From contig OZ246977.1 in the NCBI GenBank assembly GCA_965232465.1, positions 62,001-126,000 of the forward strand: 64,000 nt of DNA, given 5' to 3'. The notes beneath the pieces were generated by a model. That model did no database searches. It saw only the letters and a program-made list of their open reading frames with translations, and was not told the DNA's origin. Each line of letters opens with the position of its first letter. Position 1 is the stretch's first letter. Origin of the DNA: G965232465 sp965232465 (GTDB lineage: Bacteria; Pseudomonadota; Alphaproteobacteria; JAQWUY01). Position numbers and translations under genes: made by a program. Below are positions 63,883-64,000 of this stretch, piece after piece.

Positions 63883-64000
63883 TTATGTATTTTTTAATTC
63901 TTCGGACGAAAATACTTCTTTGCCTCGAACAAACATAACAAATAATATACCCATTAGCATAGGTGCTTGTATATCTTGCCAATCGGCATATACAAACATA
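63883..64000 (-). CDS. C-terminal end of an unidentified, probably membrane, protein (partial)
   Basis: The minus strand is open from the window end (Met codon at 63999) to a stop at 63883: ADWQDIQAPMLMGILFVMFV then RGKEVFSSEELKNT. It has a hydrophobic stretch and a charged tail like the last helix of a transporter. Too short to place in a family. Confidence 0.45.
   Translation of the reverse strand, partial: MFVYADWQDIQAPMLMGILFVMFVRGKEVFSSEELKNT

Noticed and set aside
1..64000. tRNA, rRNA, CRISPR, prophage and biosynthetic gene clusters
   Set aside because: Gaps were read for tRNA-like CCA ends and T-loops, repeats and phage genes; none was convincing. A covariance-model scan would be decisive.

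Overview
The window is AT-rich bacterial chromosome, most likely from an alphaproteobacterium. The 41-residue L36 protein (ending KNPRFKARQG), the rpsM-rpsK-rpoA block, a single-chain pyruvate carboxylase and the catabolic and transport families all fit that group; AT-richness, stacked insertion sequences, small palindromic repeats and a secreted ankyrin protein suggest a host-associated or genome-eroding lineage. This placement is inference from protein character; no 16S rRNA gene or other direct marker is present.

Layout. 1-2127: 3' part of an Eco57I/TaqI-like restriction-modification methylase. 2217-3729: stomatin-like protein plus NfeD. 4160-10662 (minus): pyruvate carboxylase, MsrB, an ammonium transporter behind a textbook sigma-54 promoter, and IspE. 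10728-14558: rpmJ, a class-I amidotransferase, a palindromic repeat, then rpsM-rpsK-rpoA cut off from the rest of the ribosomal operon and lacking rplQ. 14592-18642 (minus): NAD-formate dehydrogenase, an ArgE-type deacylase and an HpaB-type flavin monooxygenase. 19094-22933 (minus): a PotABCD-type polyamine ABC transporter. 23111-28281: an IS5-family element holding two IS3-family elements and an IS256-family element, itself inserted in a palindromic repeat. 28509-34996: divergent aromatic-catabolism locus (FAH hydrolase and GntR regulator against a nitroreductase, TRAP transporter and intradiol dioxygenase). 35299-44408: amine-catabolism run (aminotransferase, aldehyde dehydrogenase, RidA, DUF1028 protein, GMC oxidoreductase, LysR, FAD monooxygenase, HDAC-type deacetylase). 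44458-48107 (minus): GalU, UDP-glucose dehydrogenase and phosphohexomutase for sugar-nucleotide supply. 48248-51100: O-methyltransferase, then an accessory stretch with a 139-bp MITE, GC-rich tandem repeats and an ankyrin-repeat gene between 84-bp direct repeats. 51385-52923: PEP carboxykinase. 53111-62413 (minus): GabT and an operon of PxpA, a biotin carrier, biotin carboxylase, PxpB, PxpC and a ribose-type ABC transporter with a TorT-like binding protein, facing a LysR regulator at 62738.

Together the genes suggest a cell living on amines, lactams and aromatic acids. Polyamine uptake and transamination yield amino acids such as GABA; the biotin-dependent Pxp-type enzyme would open a lactam or 5-oxoproline to an amino acid; GabT would pass nitrogen to glutamate and carbon to the TCA cycle; PckA and pyruvate carboxylase balance the TCA and gluconeogenic pools. 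The most novel candidates are this split urea-carboxylase-like operon with its own ABC importer, the four-layer IS nest, and the repeat-bounded ankyrin cassette.
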